A program made the position numbers and the translations under genes. This document shows, piece by piece, positions 55,510 to 64,000 of a stretch of 64,000 nt of DNA (positions within the stretch are counted from its first letter, which is position 1; each line of letters opens with the position of its first letter). The stretch covers positions 2,356,001 through 2,420,000 of the forward strand of contig NZ_CP073347.1 of the NCBI RefSeq assembly GCF_024397915.1, written 5' to 3'. The notes below the pieces were generated by a model. It made no database searches, had not been told where the DNA came from, and saw only the letters and a program-made list of their open reading frames with translations. Origin of the DNA: Marinobacterium rhizophilum. Lineage in GTDB: Bacteria > Pseudomonadota > Gammaproteobacteria > Pseudomonadales > Balneatricaceae.

Positions 55510-56861
55510 GCCAGTGCCCTCACCGCCGTAACGAAGGTTCGGCCGCGCTCGGGATAACCGCTGAACATGTCAAAGCTGGCGCAAGCCGGTGACAGCAGCA
55601 CGATATCACCAGCCCGGGCCAGGGCAGCGGCCTGCTGTACCGCATCCGCCATGGACGTCGCGTACACCCGTTCCACCGTGCTGATGGCGGCATCAATGCG
55701 CGCGGCGTCGCGGCCGATCAGCACCAGCGCCCGGGCATAGCGATTAAGCGGTTCATCCAGTTCGCCAAACTCGGCGCCCTTGCCGTCGCCACCGGCGATC
55801 AGCACGATGCCGGCGCCCGCCGCCAGGGTCGGCCCCAGCCCGTTCAGTGCCGCCACCGTGGCACCGACATTGGTGCCCTTGGAGTCATTGACGTAGGCCA
55901 CACCGGCGACATCGGCGACCCACTCGCAGCGGTGTTCGAGACCGCCAAAGCTGCGCAGCGCCTGCAGCATGGCGGGCATCGGCAGACCCGCCGCCTGGCC
56001 GATGGCCAGCGCCGCCAGGGCATTGCTGACATTGTGGGTACCACGAATGCGCAATTCGCTCACCGCCAGCAGCCGCTCGCGCCCCAGGGCCAGCCAATCC
56101 TGCCCGGCCTCGTCCTGCAACAGGCCAAAGCGCTTCAGGTCAGGCGTACCCAGGTGATATAGCCAGGTGTCCACGCCCTTGGGCAACAGCGGATGGGTCA
56201 GCGGGTCGTCCCTGTTCTCCACCACCTTGCGGGCACCACGGAAGATGCGGTGCTTGGCCCGGTAGTAATCCTGCACGCTGTCGTAGCGATCCAGGTGATC
56301 GGGGCTGATATTCAGCACCGTGGCCACTTCGGCCCGCAGGTCTGACGTTGTTTCCAGCTGAAAGCTCGACAGTTCCAGCACATAGAACGCCTGCTCGCCG
56401 CCCGCCAGCATGTCCAGCACCGGCGTTCCCAGGTTGCCCCCCACGCCCACATCGATACCGGCGGCTGCCGCCATATCACCCACCAGGGTGGTCACGGTGC
56501 TCTTGGCATTGGAGCCGGTGATCGCGATAACCGGGGCACTGATGGCACGGCAGAACAGGTCGATGTCACCGCTCAGCCGCACGCCGGCGTCTACCGCCTG
56601 GCGAATCGCCGGGTGACTCTGGGCAACCCCCGGGCTCAGTACCAATTCATCAGCCCTGGCCAGGAAGTCGCCGTCCAGCTCGCCGCAGTGCAGCTCGACA
56701 TCAGGTGCAAAGGCACGCAACTCGTCGAGGCCCGGCGGCGCTGCACGTGTATCCACGACCGCAAAGCGACGGCCCAGGCGCTGCAAATGCCGCGCACAGG
56801 AGAGCCCGGTCTTGCCCAGACCGATCACCACTGTCAGCCGATCACTCGAAATCAGACTCAT
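55503..56861 (-). CDS. murD: UDP-N-acetylmuramoylalanine--D-glutamate ligase
   Basis: 452 residues. N-terminal UDP-binding domain with VIGLGKTGLSCARHL, ATP site AITGSNAKSTVTTLVGDM near 112, LELSSFQLETT near 162, NISPDHLDRYDS, and C-terminal DSKGTNVGAT near 325. It adds D-Glu to UDP-MurNAc-L-Ala. Separated from mraY by a heptamer repeat region. Confidence 0.96.
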   Translation of the reverse strand: MSLISSDRLTVVIGLGKTGLSCARHLQRLGRRFAVVDTRAAPPGLDELRAFAPDVELHCGELDGDFLARADELVLSPGVAQSHPAIRQAVDAGVRLSGDIDLFCRAISAPVIAITGSNAKSTVTTLVGDMAAAAGIDVGVGGNLGTPVLDMLAGGEQAFYVLELSSFQLETTSDLRAEVATVLNISPDHLDRYDSVQDYYRAKHRIFRGARKVVENRDDPLTHPLLPKGVDTWLYHLGTPDLKRFGLLQDEAGQDWLALGRERLLAVSELRIRGTHNVSNALAALAIGQAAGLPMPAMLQALRSFGGLEHRCEWVADVAGVAYVNDSKGTNVGATVAALNGLGPTLAAGAGIVLIAGGDGKGAEFGELDEPLNRYARALVLIGRDAARIDAAISTVERVYATSMADAVQQAAALARAGDIVLLSPACASFDMFSGYPERGRTFVTAVRALAC

Positions 56862-56901
56862 TTAGCTGCCGTTTCCTTTTGCATGACCATCTATACCCCT
56901 G

Positions 56902-56980
56902 CCACTTGAACCTTGTCCTTGCCACTTGCGCCTTGCATCTTGAACCTTGCGCCTTGCCACTTGCGCCTTGCCACTTGCTC
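56902..56980. repeat. Heptanucleotide tandem repeat between mraY and murD
   Basis: On the minus strand CAAGNNN is repeated eleven times with a strict 7-base step (CAAGTGG, CAAGGCG, CAAGGTT, CAAGATG variants) and one 6-base step near 56918. The variable triplet recurs in the same few forms. It fills most of the 122-base gap and carries no gene. Confidence 0.88.
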
Positions 56981-56983
56981 CTG

Positions 56984-58066
56984 CTACCTGATCTTCAGCG
57001 TCGCCAGGCCAATCAGTACCAGCACCACGGTGATAATCCAGAAGCGCACGATCACCCGTGGCTCCGGCCAGCCTTTCAGTTCGAAATGGTGGTGGATCGG
57101 AGCCATGCGGAAGATGCGCCGGCCCGTCAGTTTGAACGAGGCCACCTGCAGGATCACCGATACCGTTTCCATCACGAAAACGCCCCCCATGATCACCAGC
57201 ACCAGCTCCTGGCGCACGATGACCGCCACGGTGCCCAGCGCAGCTCCCAGGGCCAGGGCACCGACATCCCCCATGAACACCTGGGCCGGGTAGGTGTTAA
57301 ACCACAAAAACCCGAGTCCTGCGCCGACGATGGCACCACAGAAGATAATCAGCTCACCGGCACCGGCGATGTAGGGAATATTCAGGTAGCTGGCGAACTG
57401 GCTGTGGCCGGTCAGGTAGGCAAAGACCGCCAGGGCGCCGGCGACCATGACGGTCGGCATGATGGCCAGACCGTCCAGGCCGTCGGTCAGGTTGACGGCG
57501 TTGGAACTGCCGACAATGACGAAGTAGGTGAAAACGATAAAGAAGATGCCAAGATCCAGCGCCACTTCCTTGAAAAAGGGCACGATCAGGGTCGTTTCAG
57601 CCACGCCGGGGGCGGTCACGTAGAGCGCAGTCGCAGCCCCGATTCCACCGACGGACTGCCAGAAATACTTCCAGCGTGCCGGCAGGCCACGGGAATTCTT
57701 TTCCACCACCTTGCGCCAGTCGTCAACCCAGCCCACGGCGCCGAAGATGAAGGTCACGCCCATCAGTATCCAGACGTAACGGTTGCCAAGATCACTCCAC
57801 AAAAAAGTACTGATGCCGATCGCCAGCAGGATCAGGCCGCCGCCCATGGTCGGGGTGCCGGCCTTGCTCAGGTGGGACTGGGGGCCGTCATTGCGCACGG
57901 ACTGGCCGATCTGGCGGTTCTTCAGCAAGCTGATCAGGCGCGGGCCCGCAAACAGCGAGATCGCCAGCGCTGTCAGCACACCGAGGATGCCGCGCAGCGT
58001 GATGTATTGAAACACAGCAAAGCCTTTAAAATACTGTGTCAGAAATTCGGCAAAAATAACCAGCAT
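56984..58066 (-). CDS. mraY: Phospho-N-acetylmuramoyl-pentapeptide transferase
   Basis: 360 residues with ten membrane helices. Active-site motifs: KAGTPTMGG near 70, GWVDDWRKVV near 115, SNAVNLTDGLDGLA near 187, GFLWFNTYPAQVFMGDVGALALG near 257, and RMAPIHHHFELKGWPE near 322. It makes lipid I from UDP-MurNAc-pentapeptide and undecaprenyl phosphate. Its ATG directly follows the murF stop. Confidence 0.97.
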   Translation of the reverse strand: MLVIFAEFLTQYFKGFAVFQYITLRGILGVLTALAISLFAGPRLISLLKNRQIGQSVRNDGPQSHLSKAGTPTMGGGLILLAIGISTFLWSDLGNRYVWILMGVTFIFGAVGWVDDWRKVVEKNSRGLPARWKYFWQSVGGIGAATALYVTAPGVAETTLIVPFFKEVALDLGIFFIVFTYFVIVGSSNAVNLTDGLDGLAIMPTVMVAGALAVFAYLTGHSQFASYLNIPYIAGAGELIIFCGAIVGAGLGFLWFNTYPAQVFMGDVGALALGAALGTVAVIVRQELVLVIMGGVFVMETVSVILQVASFKLTGRRIFRMAPIHHHFELKGWPEPRVIVRFWIITVVLVLIGLATLKIR

Positions 58067-59449
58067 CTAGTGAGATTCCCCTTGCGTCAGGCCGGATACG
58101 ACCTGATCCATAGCGGCGCTGCGCGACCCCTTGATCAGCAGGGTCAGCTGCGCATGCGCCAGTGTAATAAGTGCACCGGTCAATTCAGCCCGGCTGTCAA
58201 AGTCCCGCCCATCAAGGCCTGCCTCGGCGCTGTAGGCCGCAATCGCATGCCGGCACAGCGGCCCGGTGGCATAGAAGTGATCCAGGCCCGCAGCCGCTGC
58301 ATAGACACCAATGTCAGCGTGCTGCTGCGCGGCATCCGCACCCAGCTCCGCCATGTCACCGAGCACCAGAGCCCGCTTGCCCGGCAGGCTCGCCAGGACA
58401 TCAATGGCTGCTTTCACGGACGCCGGATTGGCGTTGTAGCTGTCATCAATCACCTGGCAGCCGGCCACGCCCGACCGGGGCTTCATGCGCCCTGCCACCG
58501 CTTCGAAGCGTTCCAGCCCCCGCACGATCAGACTAGGCTCCAGCCCCGCCGCAAAGGCCGCCGCCGCCGCCGCCAGGGCATTGGCCACGTTGTGCCGCCC
58601 CAGCACTTTTAGCTGCACCGCGGCACTTTGCCCGCCCAGCACCAGGTCAAAACCATGGCAACCGCTGGGCTGCAGGAACAGGCCCTGTGCCGTGACATCC
58701 ACATCGCTGCGTTCAATGCCAAAACTCAGCACCCGTCGCTCCTCGAGCTGGCGCAGCCAGATATGCGCATGGGGGTCATCGGCATTCACGATCGCCGTAC
58801 CGCCGGCGTTCAGGCCATTGAAAATCTCGCCCTTGGCCCGGACCACACCCTCGAGTGACCCGAAGCCTTCAAGGTGTGCACCAAAGGCATTGTTCAGCAC
58901 CGCCACATCGGGCCGCGCCAGGCGGCAGACATAATCGATCTCGCCCGGACCGCTGGCCCCCATCTCGATCACGGCATAGCGGTGCTGCTGTTCGAGCTCA
59001 AACAGGGTCAAGGGCACACCGATGTCATTGTTCAGGTTGCCCCGGGTTGCCAGGGTCTGGCCTGCGCCGGACAGTATGGTAGCAAGCATTTCCTTAACGG
59101 TAGTTTTACCGCTGCTGCCGGTGACCGCGATCAGGGAGCCGGCAAAAAAGGTGCGATTGTATTGTGCAATGGCACCGAGCGCGAGTCGTGAATCAGCGAC
59201 AACCAGCTGCGGCAAGTCCAGCGGCAACAGGCGCTCTACCACGGCAGCGATGGCCCCCTGACTCCGGGCCTGGTCAACAAAGTCGTGGGCATCGAAGTTT
59301 TCACCGCGCAGCGCGACAAACAGGTCGCCTGGCTGAATCCGGCGGGTGTCCGTACTGACCCTGCCGACACGAACGCCGGTGCCATCGGCACCCTCAAGCC
59401 GCGCGTCCAGCACCTGTACCAGTTCGCCAAGACTGAAAGTTCCGATCAT
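58067..59449 (-). CDS. murF: UDP-N-acetylmuramoyl-tripeptide--D-alanyl-D-alanine ligase
   Basis: 460 residues. ATP site AVTGSSGKTTVKEML near 105, MGASGPGEIDYVCRL near 157, and C-terminal VIDDSYNANPASVKAAID near 335. It adds D-Ala-D-Ala (made by DdlB) to the tripeptide. Overlaps the murE stop by four bases. Confidence 0.96.
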   Translation of the reverse strand: MIGTFSLGELVQVLDARLEGADGTGVRVGRVSTDTRRIQPGDLFVALRGENFDAHDFVDQARSQGAIAAVVERLLPLDLPQLVVADSRLALGAIAQYNRTFFAGSLIAVTGSSGKTTVKEMLATILSGAGQTLATRGNLNNDIGVPLTLFELEQQHRYAVIEMGASGPGEIDYVCRLARPDVAVLNNAFGAHLEGFGSLEGVVRAKGEIFNGLNAGGTAIVNADDPHAHIWLRQLEERRVLSFGIERSDVDVTAQGLFLQPSGCHGFDLVLGGQSAAVQLKVLGRHNVANALAAAAAAFAAGLEPSLIVRGLERFEAVAGRMKPRSGVAGCQVIDDSYNANPASVKAAIDVLASLPGKRALVLGDMAELGADAAQQHADIGVYAAAAGLDHFYATGPLCRHAIAAYSAEAGLDGRDFDSRAELTGALITLAHAQLTLLIKGSRSAAMDQVVSGLTQGESH

Positions 59450-60945
59450 GACTGCGCCCCTTGCTTGCGTGCCGCCAGCGCCTGCTGCGCAACCTGCTGG
59501 TCGCTGAACGGGCGGCGCTGGCCATTGATTTCCTGATAGTCCTCGTGCCCCTTGCCGGCAATCAGCACGATATCCCCCGCCGACGCCCGGGCCAGGGTCT
59601 GGCCGATGGCCAGGGCTCTGTCCGGCTCGACGCTGCAGGGCCGCGCGCTGTCGACGCCCTCCTGAATCATCGCGATAATGACCTCCGGCGCTTCGGTGCG
59701 CGGGTTGTCACTGGTAATCACCACCTGATCCGCCAGTGCCGAGGCGACAGCGCCCATTTGCGCGCGCTTGCCGGTATCGCGATCACCGCCACAGCCAAAC
59801 AGGCACCAGAGCTGGCCCCGGGCATGCTCCACCAGGGCCTGCAGCGCCTTTTCCAGCGCGTCCGGCGTATGTGCGTAGTCGACCACCACCAGCGGCAGCT
59901 CACCGCCGCCAAAGCATTCCATCCGACCGCACACCGGGCTCAGGCCGTTAAGCCCCTGCTGTAACTGCGCGGCATCGAGCCCCGCCAGCTGCAGCACCGC
60001 GGCACTGAGCAGCAGATTACTGAGGTTGAAGTGCCCCAGCAGGCGGTTCTGTATTGCCATCTCGCCCAGGGTCGTGTGCAGCTGCAGCTGCATGCCGCGG
60101 CTGTTGAGCTGATAGCTGACCGGGTACAGGTCGGCGTCATCCGTCATGCCGAATGCCAGTACCTGGCGGGCATCCGGATAGGGCCGTGCAAGCAGGCTGC
60201 GGCCAAAGGGGTCGTCGGCATTGATGGCCAGCAGGGGCACCTGCATGGACTCCAGCAGGCGCGCCTTGGCGTCACCGTAGGCCTGCATCGAGCCGTGGTA
60301 GTCCAGATGATCCCGGCTGAGGTTGCTGAAAGCGGCAACATCAAAGGCGACACCCTCGACGCGCCCCTGCTCCAGCGCATGGGATGACACCTCCATCACC
60401 ACGGCATCTGCGCCCTGGCGGCGCAAATCGGCCAGCAGGCGTTGCAGCGCGATCGGGTCCGGCGTGGTATGACTCGCCGGGGCCAGGGCATCGATAAAGC
60501 CGTTACCCACGGTACCAATCAGCGCGGTACGCCGGCCGGCCTGGTTCAGCGCCTGGGCAATGTAATGCGCGCAGGAGGTCTTGCCGTTGGTGCCGGTGAT
60601 GCCAATCATCAGCATGGCTCGACTTGGTTCGCCATAGAACAGCGATGCCAGCGGGCCGATTCGCCGCGCCAGGCCAGCCAGCGCCAGTACCGGCACGCCG
60701 AAGTCCGTATCGGCAAGCGCGGCGCGCTCGGTCTCATCCACCAGCACGGCAACGGCGCCAGCTTCGACGGCTGCCGGAATAAAATCCAGGCCACGGTGTG
60801 CCAGCCCCGCCCGGGCGAAAAACAGGTCGCCAGGCACCAGGGTACGGCTGTCCTGCGACAGCCCCCCGATAACGAGCGAAGCCAGAGGGGTGTCAACCGC
60901 CTCTGGCAGGAGCTGTTGCAATGTCCATTGCGCTGTTGCAGTCAT
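59446..60945 (-). CDS. murE: UDP-N-acetylmuramoylalanyl-D-glutamate--2,6-diaminopimelate ligase
   Basis: 499 residues. ATP site GITGTNGKTSCAHYIAQ near 112, VMEVSSHALEQGRVEG near 180. The DNPRTEAP motif near 416 selects meso-diaminopimelate over lysine, so the peptidoglycan is of the Gram-negative type. It starts one base after the ftsI stop. Confidence 0.96.
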   Translation of the reverse strand: MTATAQWTLQQLLPEAVDTPLASLVIGGLSQDSRTLVPGDLFFARAGLAHRGLDFIPAAVEAGAVAVLVDETERAALADTDFGVPVLALAGLARRIGPLASLFYGEPSRAMLMIGITGTNGKTSCAHYIAQALNQAGRRTALIGTVGNGFIDALAPASHTTPDPIALQRLLADLRRQGADAVVMEVSSHALEQGRVEGVAFDVAAFSNLSRDHLDYHGSMQAYGDAKARLLESMQVPLLAINADDPFGRSLLARPYPDARQVLAFGMTDDADLYPVSYQLNSRGMQLQLHTTLGEMAIQNRLLGHFNLSNLLLSAAVLQLAGLDAAQLQQGLNGLSPVCGRMECFGGGELPLVVVDYAHTPDALEKALQALVEHARGQLWCLFGCGGDRDTGKRAQMGAVASALADQVVITSDNPRTEAPEVIIAMIQEGVDSARPCSVEPDRALAIGQTLARASAGDIVLIAGKGHEDYQEINGQRRPFSDQQVAQQALAARKQGAQS

Positions 60946-60946
60946 G

Positions 60947-62665
60947 CTATTTCATTGCCACCCGCTTGCTGTCGTTCTGGTCCGGCCAGGCATCCGGCGC
61001 CACATTCAGCAGGCGCAATGCACCGGCCGCAATACGGGAAAACACCGGCGCCGCCACCTCACCGCCGAAGTATTCCTGCCCCTTGGGATTATCCACCATC
61101 ACCACCATCACCAGTTCCGGGTTTGCCACCGGTGCAACGCCCGCAAAAACCGACACATACTGGTCGGCGATATAGCCGCCACTGCCAATCTTGTGCGTAG
61201 TGCCGGTTTTGCCGGCGATGCGATAGCCCGGCACCCGGGCCCGGGTGCCGGTACCGCCGCTGTTGGTCACGGTTTCCATCATGGCCAGCACTTCATTGGC
61301 GACTTTTTCAGGCATTACCCGTGTCATGGGGGCAGGTTCGCTCTGCTTGAGCAGTGATATCGGCCGAATCAGGCCGTTGCTAGCAAAGGGGATATAGGCA
61401 TGGGCCAGCTGCAGCGGGGTCACCGACAGTCCGTAGCCGTAGGACATGGTCGCCCGCTCAACCACCTGTTTTTCCGCCACATAGGGCAGGGACCCCGACT
61501 GCTCGCCCGGAAAGCCCGTCCCAGGCACCTGCCCGAGGCCCACATTGGTCATCAGGTTGCGCACCGCATCACCGTGCATGCTCAGGGCCAGCTTGGTCAC
61601 ACCGACGTTGCTGGACTTGGTAATAATGCCCGTCAGATCCAGGGTACCGTAGTTGCGGTGGTCGCGGATGGTGTGTCCCTTGAGACGGATATAGCCGGGC
61701 GATACATCCACCGGCGTATCGGCCTCGTACTGCCCACTCATCAGGGCCGCCGCCACGGTAAGGGACTTCATCGGCGAGCCCGGCTCGAACAGGTCCGTCA
61801 GCGCGCGGTTGCGCAGCGCGCTGCTGCTGAGCTTGCTGCGATCATTCGGGTTATAGGAGGGCTGATTCACCATGGCCAGCACTTCGCCGGTGTGGGCATT
61901 GAGCACCACCACCGCCGCACCGTCGGCCTGATGCACCTGCACCGCCGCCTTCAGCTCGCGATACGCCAGGTACTGCAGGCGCAGATCAATGCTCAGCTGC
62001 AGGTTGCGACCGGGATCAGGCTCTTCCACCGAGCGGATGTGCTTGATGGTACGGCCCAGGCGATCCTTGAGTACCAGCTTGCTGCCGGGATCGCCGCGCA
62101 GCCAGTCATTGTAGGCCAGTTCCATGCCTTCCTGGCCTTCACCGTCTACGTTGGTAAAGCCGACCAGGTGGCTGGTAACCTCGGCCGCCGGGTAGTAGCG
62201 CTTGTACTCCCGATCCACGTGCACGCCCGGCACCCGCAGCGCCGCGACCTGCTGCGCCAGCTCCGGCGACACCTGGCGACGCAGGTAGATGAACTGGCGG
62301 GATCTGAACTCGTTCAGACGGCCCAGCAACTCGTCACGGTCCAGCTCCAGCAGCTGGGCCAGGCGCCCGAGGGACGGGTGATTCAGATCCGCCTTGCCAG
62401 GATCTGCCCAGATGGTCGCCACGGGCGCACTCACCGCCAGGGGTTCGCCATTGCGATCGGTAATCTGGCCACGGTGCGCCGGGATCAGCATGGTCCGCAA
62501 GGTACGGGCATCCCCCTGGCTCTGTAAAAAGGCCTGGTCCTGGCCGTACAGGGAGAACAGCTTGAATAGGATTGCGGCTGCGATCACCGCCAGCAGCGCA
62601 AACAGCAGCATCAGGCGCCAGCTTCGGGCAGCCTGGTTGTCGACCTTGGCGGGATCAGGGCTCAT
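60947..62665 (-). CDS. ftsI: Septal peptidoglycan transpeptidase PBP3
   Basis: 572 residues. One N-terminal membrane helix (LMLLFALLAVIAAAILFKLF, about 18-37), a pedestal domain (HRGQITDRNGEPLAVSAPV near 54), and a transpeptidase domain with SPMK (Ser297), SSN near 351 and KTG near 486. It cross-links septal wall with FtsW. It overlaps ftsL by 11 bases. Confidence 0.97.
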   Translation of the reverse strand: MSPDPAKVDNQAARSWRLMLLFALLAVIAAAILFKLFSLYGQDQAFLQSQGDARTLRTMLIPAHRGQITDRNGEPLAVSAPVATIWADPGKADLNHPSLGRLAQLLELDRDELLGRLNEFRSRQFIYLRRQVSPELAQQVAALRVPGVHVDREYKRYYPAAEVTSHLVGFTNVDGEGQEGMELAYNDWLRGDPGSKLVLKDRLGRTIKHIRSVEEPDPGRNLQLSIDLRLQYLAYRELKAAVQVHQADGAAVVVLNAHTGEVLAMVNQPSYNPNDRSKLSSSALRNRALTDLFEPGSPMKSLTVAAALMSGQYEADTPVDVSPGYIRLKGHTIRDHRNYGTLDLTGIITKSSNVGVTKLALSMHGDAVRNLMTNVGLGQVPGTGFPGEQSGSLPYVAEKQVVERATMSYGYGLSVTPLQLAHAYIPFASNGLIRPISLLKQSEPAPMTRVMPEKVANEVLAMMETVTNSGGTGTRARVPGYRIAGKTGTTHKIGSGGYIADQYVSVFAGVAPVANPELVMVVMVDNPKGQEYFGGEVAAPVFSRIAAGALRLLNVAPDAWPDQNDSKRVAMK

Positions 62666-63065
62666 GGCGCACTATCTCGATCATGCCGGGGCCGGGCACC
62701 AGCATGGCCAGGCGCTTGCTGGCGATCTGCTCGATACGATTATTCGCCGCCCAGGCGCTTTCCTCCAGCACCAGCTGCCCCCATTCCACCTGGAGTTCAT
62801 CCCAGTTGGCAACCAGGTTCTGGTGCTGATTGAACAGAATGCGGTACTGATAGGCGCTGAAGATTACCGCCATGGCACTGCCGACCAGCAACAGCGCCAG
62901 CACGATCAGCACCGCTGCCGGACGCGCCAGTTCCGCCGCACTGAACAGGCGTAGCGGCGGGGCATCGGCAGAGGTTGCCTTCGCCGATGCCCCGCCACCG
63001 GGATACAGTGCCCGCAACCGTTTCAGGGGCCGAAACTGGCGCCAGTCCATGGCTGGAAGCTTCAC
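62655..63065 (-). CDS. ftsL: Cell division protein FtsL
   Basis: 136 residues. One membrane helix (LARPAAVLIVLALLLVGSAM, about 46-65) and a leucine-zipper-like periplasmic coiled coil with YQYRILFNQHQNLVANWDELQVEWGQLVLEE (split heptads). It forms the FtsQLB complex with FtsQ. The cytoplasmic tail is longer than in E. coli. Start overlaps the rsmH stop by four bases. Confidence 0.92.
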   Translation of the reverse strand: MKLPAMDWRQFRPLKRLRALYPGGGASAKATSADAPPLRLFSAAELARPAAVLIVLALLLVGSAMAVIFSAYQYRILFNQHQNLVANWDELQVEWGQLVLEESAWAANNRIEQIASKRLAMLVPGPGMIEIVRHEP

Positions 63066-64000
63066 TTTATGCGCACCGCTATGCGCATGACCGCACTGCG
63101 TGCACGGGGGTTCTTGTCGACTTCAGCAGGGCTGGCCTTGATGGCCTTGCCCACCGATTTTAGCCGCTGGTTCAGCATATCCTGCGTCACCGGAATTCCC
63201 CGGGGCAGGTGTTCGTCACCCTTCACATGCTTGCGCATGAAGCGTTTAACGATGCGGTCTTCCAGTGAATGAAAGCTGATCACCACCAGGCGGCCACCTA
63301 TCGACAGCAAGTCCAGCGCCTGGTCCAGGCAACGTTCCAGATCTTCAAGCTCACGGTTGATATGAATCCGAATAGCTTGAAATGCCCGCGTTGCCGGATT
63401 TTTCCCCTTCTCCCAGGCCGGGTTTGCTTCCGCGATAATTTTGGCCAACTGCGCCGTGGTGGTGATCTGCACCTCTTGGCGCGCCGCGACAATGGCGCGC
63501 GCCATACGTCTGGCAAAGCGCTCTTCACCGTAGGTGAAAATCACATCCGCCATTTCCTTTTCGCTGGCCGTCGCGATCCATTGCGCCGCGCTCTGGCCCA
63601 CATCAGGGTTCATCCGCATATCCAGCGGACCTTCGTTCAAAAAGCTGAAGCCTCGCGCCGCATCGTCCAGCTGGGGCGAGCTCACGCCCAGGTCCAGCAA
63701 GATGCCGCCGACCTTGCCCGCCAGGTTGCGCGCCCGCACGTACTGATCCATATCCGCGAAGGAGCCGCGCTCGATCTCGAATCGCGGCTCATCACCAAAA
63801 CGCTCACCGGCATAGGTGATCGCCTCGGGATCCTTGTCGATCGCCAGCACGCGGCCGCTGGCCTGCAACTGTTGCAAAATCAGCCCGCTATGACCGCCTC
63901 GCCCAAAGGTGCCATCTATATAGAAGGCATCCGGGTCCTGCACCAGCGCCTCGACGGCCTCGTGCAGCAATACGGTGGTGTGACTGAAATCCTGTATCAT
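63062..64000 (-). CDS. rsmH: 16S rRNA (cytosine1402-N4)-methyltransferase
   Basis: 312 residues; the ATG is the last codon of the window, so the gene is just complete (E. coli 313). SAM-binding motifs: HTTVLLHEAVEALV, DGTFGRGGHSGLIL near 29, LAIDKDPEA near 52, GILLDLGVSSPQLDDAARGFSF near 100, and VISFHSLEDRIVKRFM near 240. It methylates C1402 in 16S rRNA. First dcw gene in the window; mraZ would lie beyond the edge. Confidence 0.97.
   Translation of the reverse strand: MIQDFSHTTVLLHEAVEALVQDPDAFYIDGTFGRGGHSGLILQQLQASGRVLAIDKDPEAITYAGERFGDEPRFEIERGSFADMDQYVRARNLAGKVGGILLDLGVSSPQLDDAARGFSFLNEGPLDMRMNPDVGQSAAQWIATASEKEMADVIFTYGEERFARRMARAIVAARQEVQITTTAQLAKIIAEANPAWEKGKNPATRAFQAIRIHINRELEDLERCLDQALDLLSIGGRLVVISFHSLEDRIVKRFMRKHVKGDEHLPRGIPVTQDMLNQRLKSVGKAIKASPAEVDKNPRARSAVMRIAVRIK

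Overview
The window looks like chromosome from a GC-rich gammaproteobacterium, most like the Oceanospirillales/Pseudomonadales (Marinobacterium-like marine relatives of Pseudomonas). The reasons are a Pseudomonas-type order nadC/ampDE/pilABCD-coaE-yacG, a complete division and cell wall (dcw) cluster running into secA-argJ and a MutT-ThiE fusion, a meso-DAP-type MurE, LpxC, and a Gram-negative set of secreted proteins. The genus is inference; no rRNA is present. No prophage, complete insertion sequence or CRISPR array was seen.

Layout. 0-11 kb is mixed metabolism and transport: a cut-off glycine-zipper protein, a glutathione transferase, an NCS1 permease with an Asp/Glu/hydantoin-type racemase, a HlyU-family protein, a SulP permease, an Atm1-type ABC exporter, a cyclic-nucleotide-domain protein, and the one-carbon pair purU-folD. 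11.4-12.7 kb holds two initiator tRNA genes (minus strand). Each has its own promoter and is followed by an array of tRNA-3'-end copies alternating with intrinsic terminators. 12.8-26 kb carries a Tim44-domain protein, an EamA exporter, a two-RCK potassium channel with a small membrane partner, an M16 protease, exonuclease I, a YchJ-like protein, a long DUF349 protein and an acetoacetyl-CoA reductase. 26-31.4 kb has rsmE, a MITE-like repeat and a Fur-type ferric iron ABC transporter split over two convergent units. 31.5-40.2 kb has ampDE, nadC, the type IV pilus genes pilA/pilBCD, coaE and yacG. 40.2-64 kb is one long minus-strand block that reads rsmH-ftsL-ftsI-murE-murF-mraY-murD-ftsW-murG-murC-ddlB-ftsQ-ftsA-ftsZ-lpxC-secA-argJ-nudix/thiE. 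It makes lipid II, the divisome core, lipid A and the Sec motor.

The most unusual content is in three tandem arrays. Between murC and ddlB lie three 151-bp units, each a 45-codon minigene whose start copies the start of ddlB and whose end resembles the end of murC. Between murG and murC lie three 117-bp units (plus one diverged unit) built the same way, from the start of murC and the end of murG. Both look like tandem duplications of a gene junction that kept reading frame, stop and restart signals. The third array, behind the two tRNA-fMet genes, repeats the 3' half of the tRNA six times, each copy followed by a terminator. The T-arm and the terminator stems change by paired substitutions, which suggests that structure is kept. 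Heptanucleotide repeats also occur at two intergenic sites (33986-34020 and 56902-56980).
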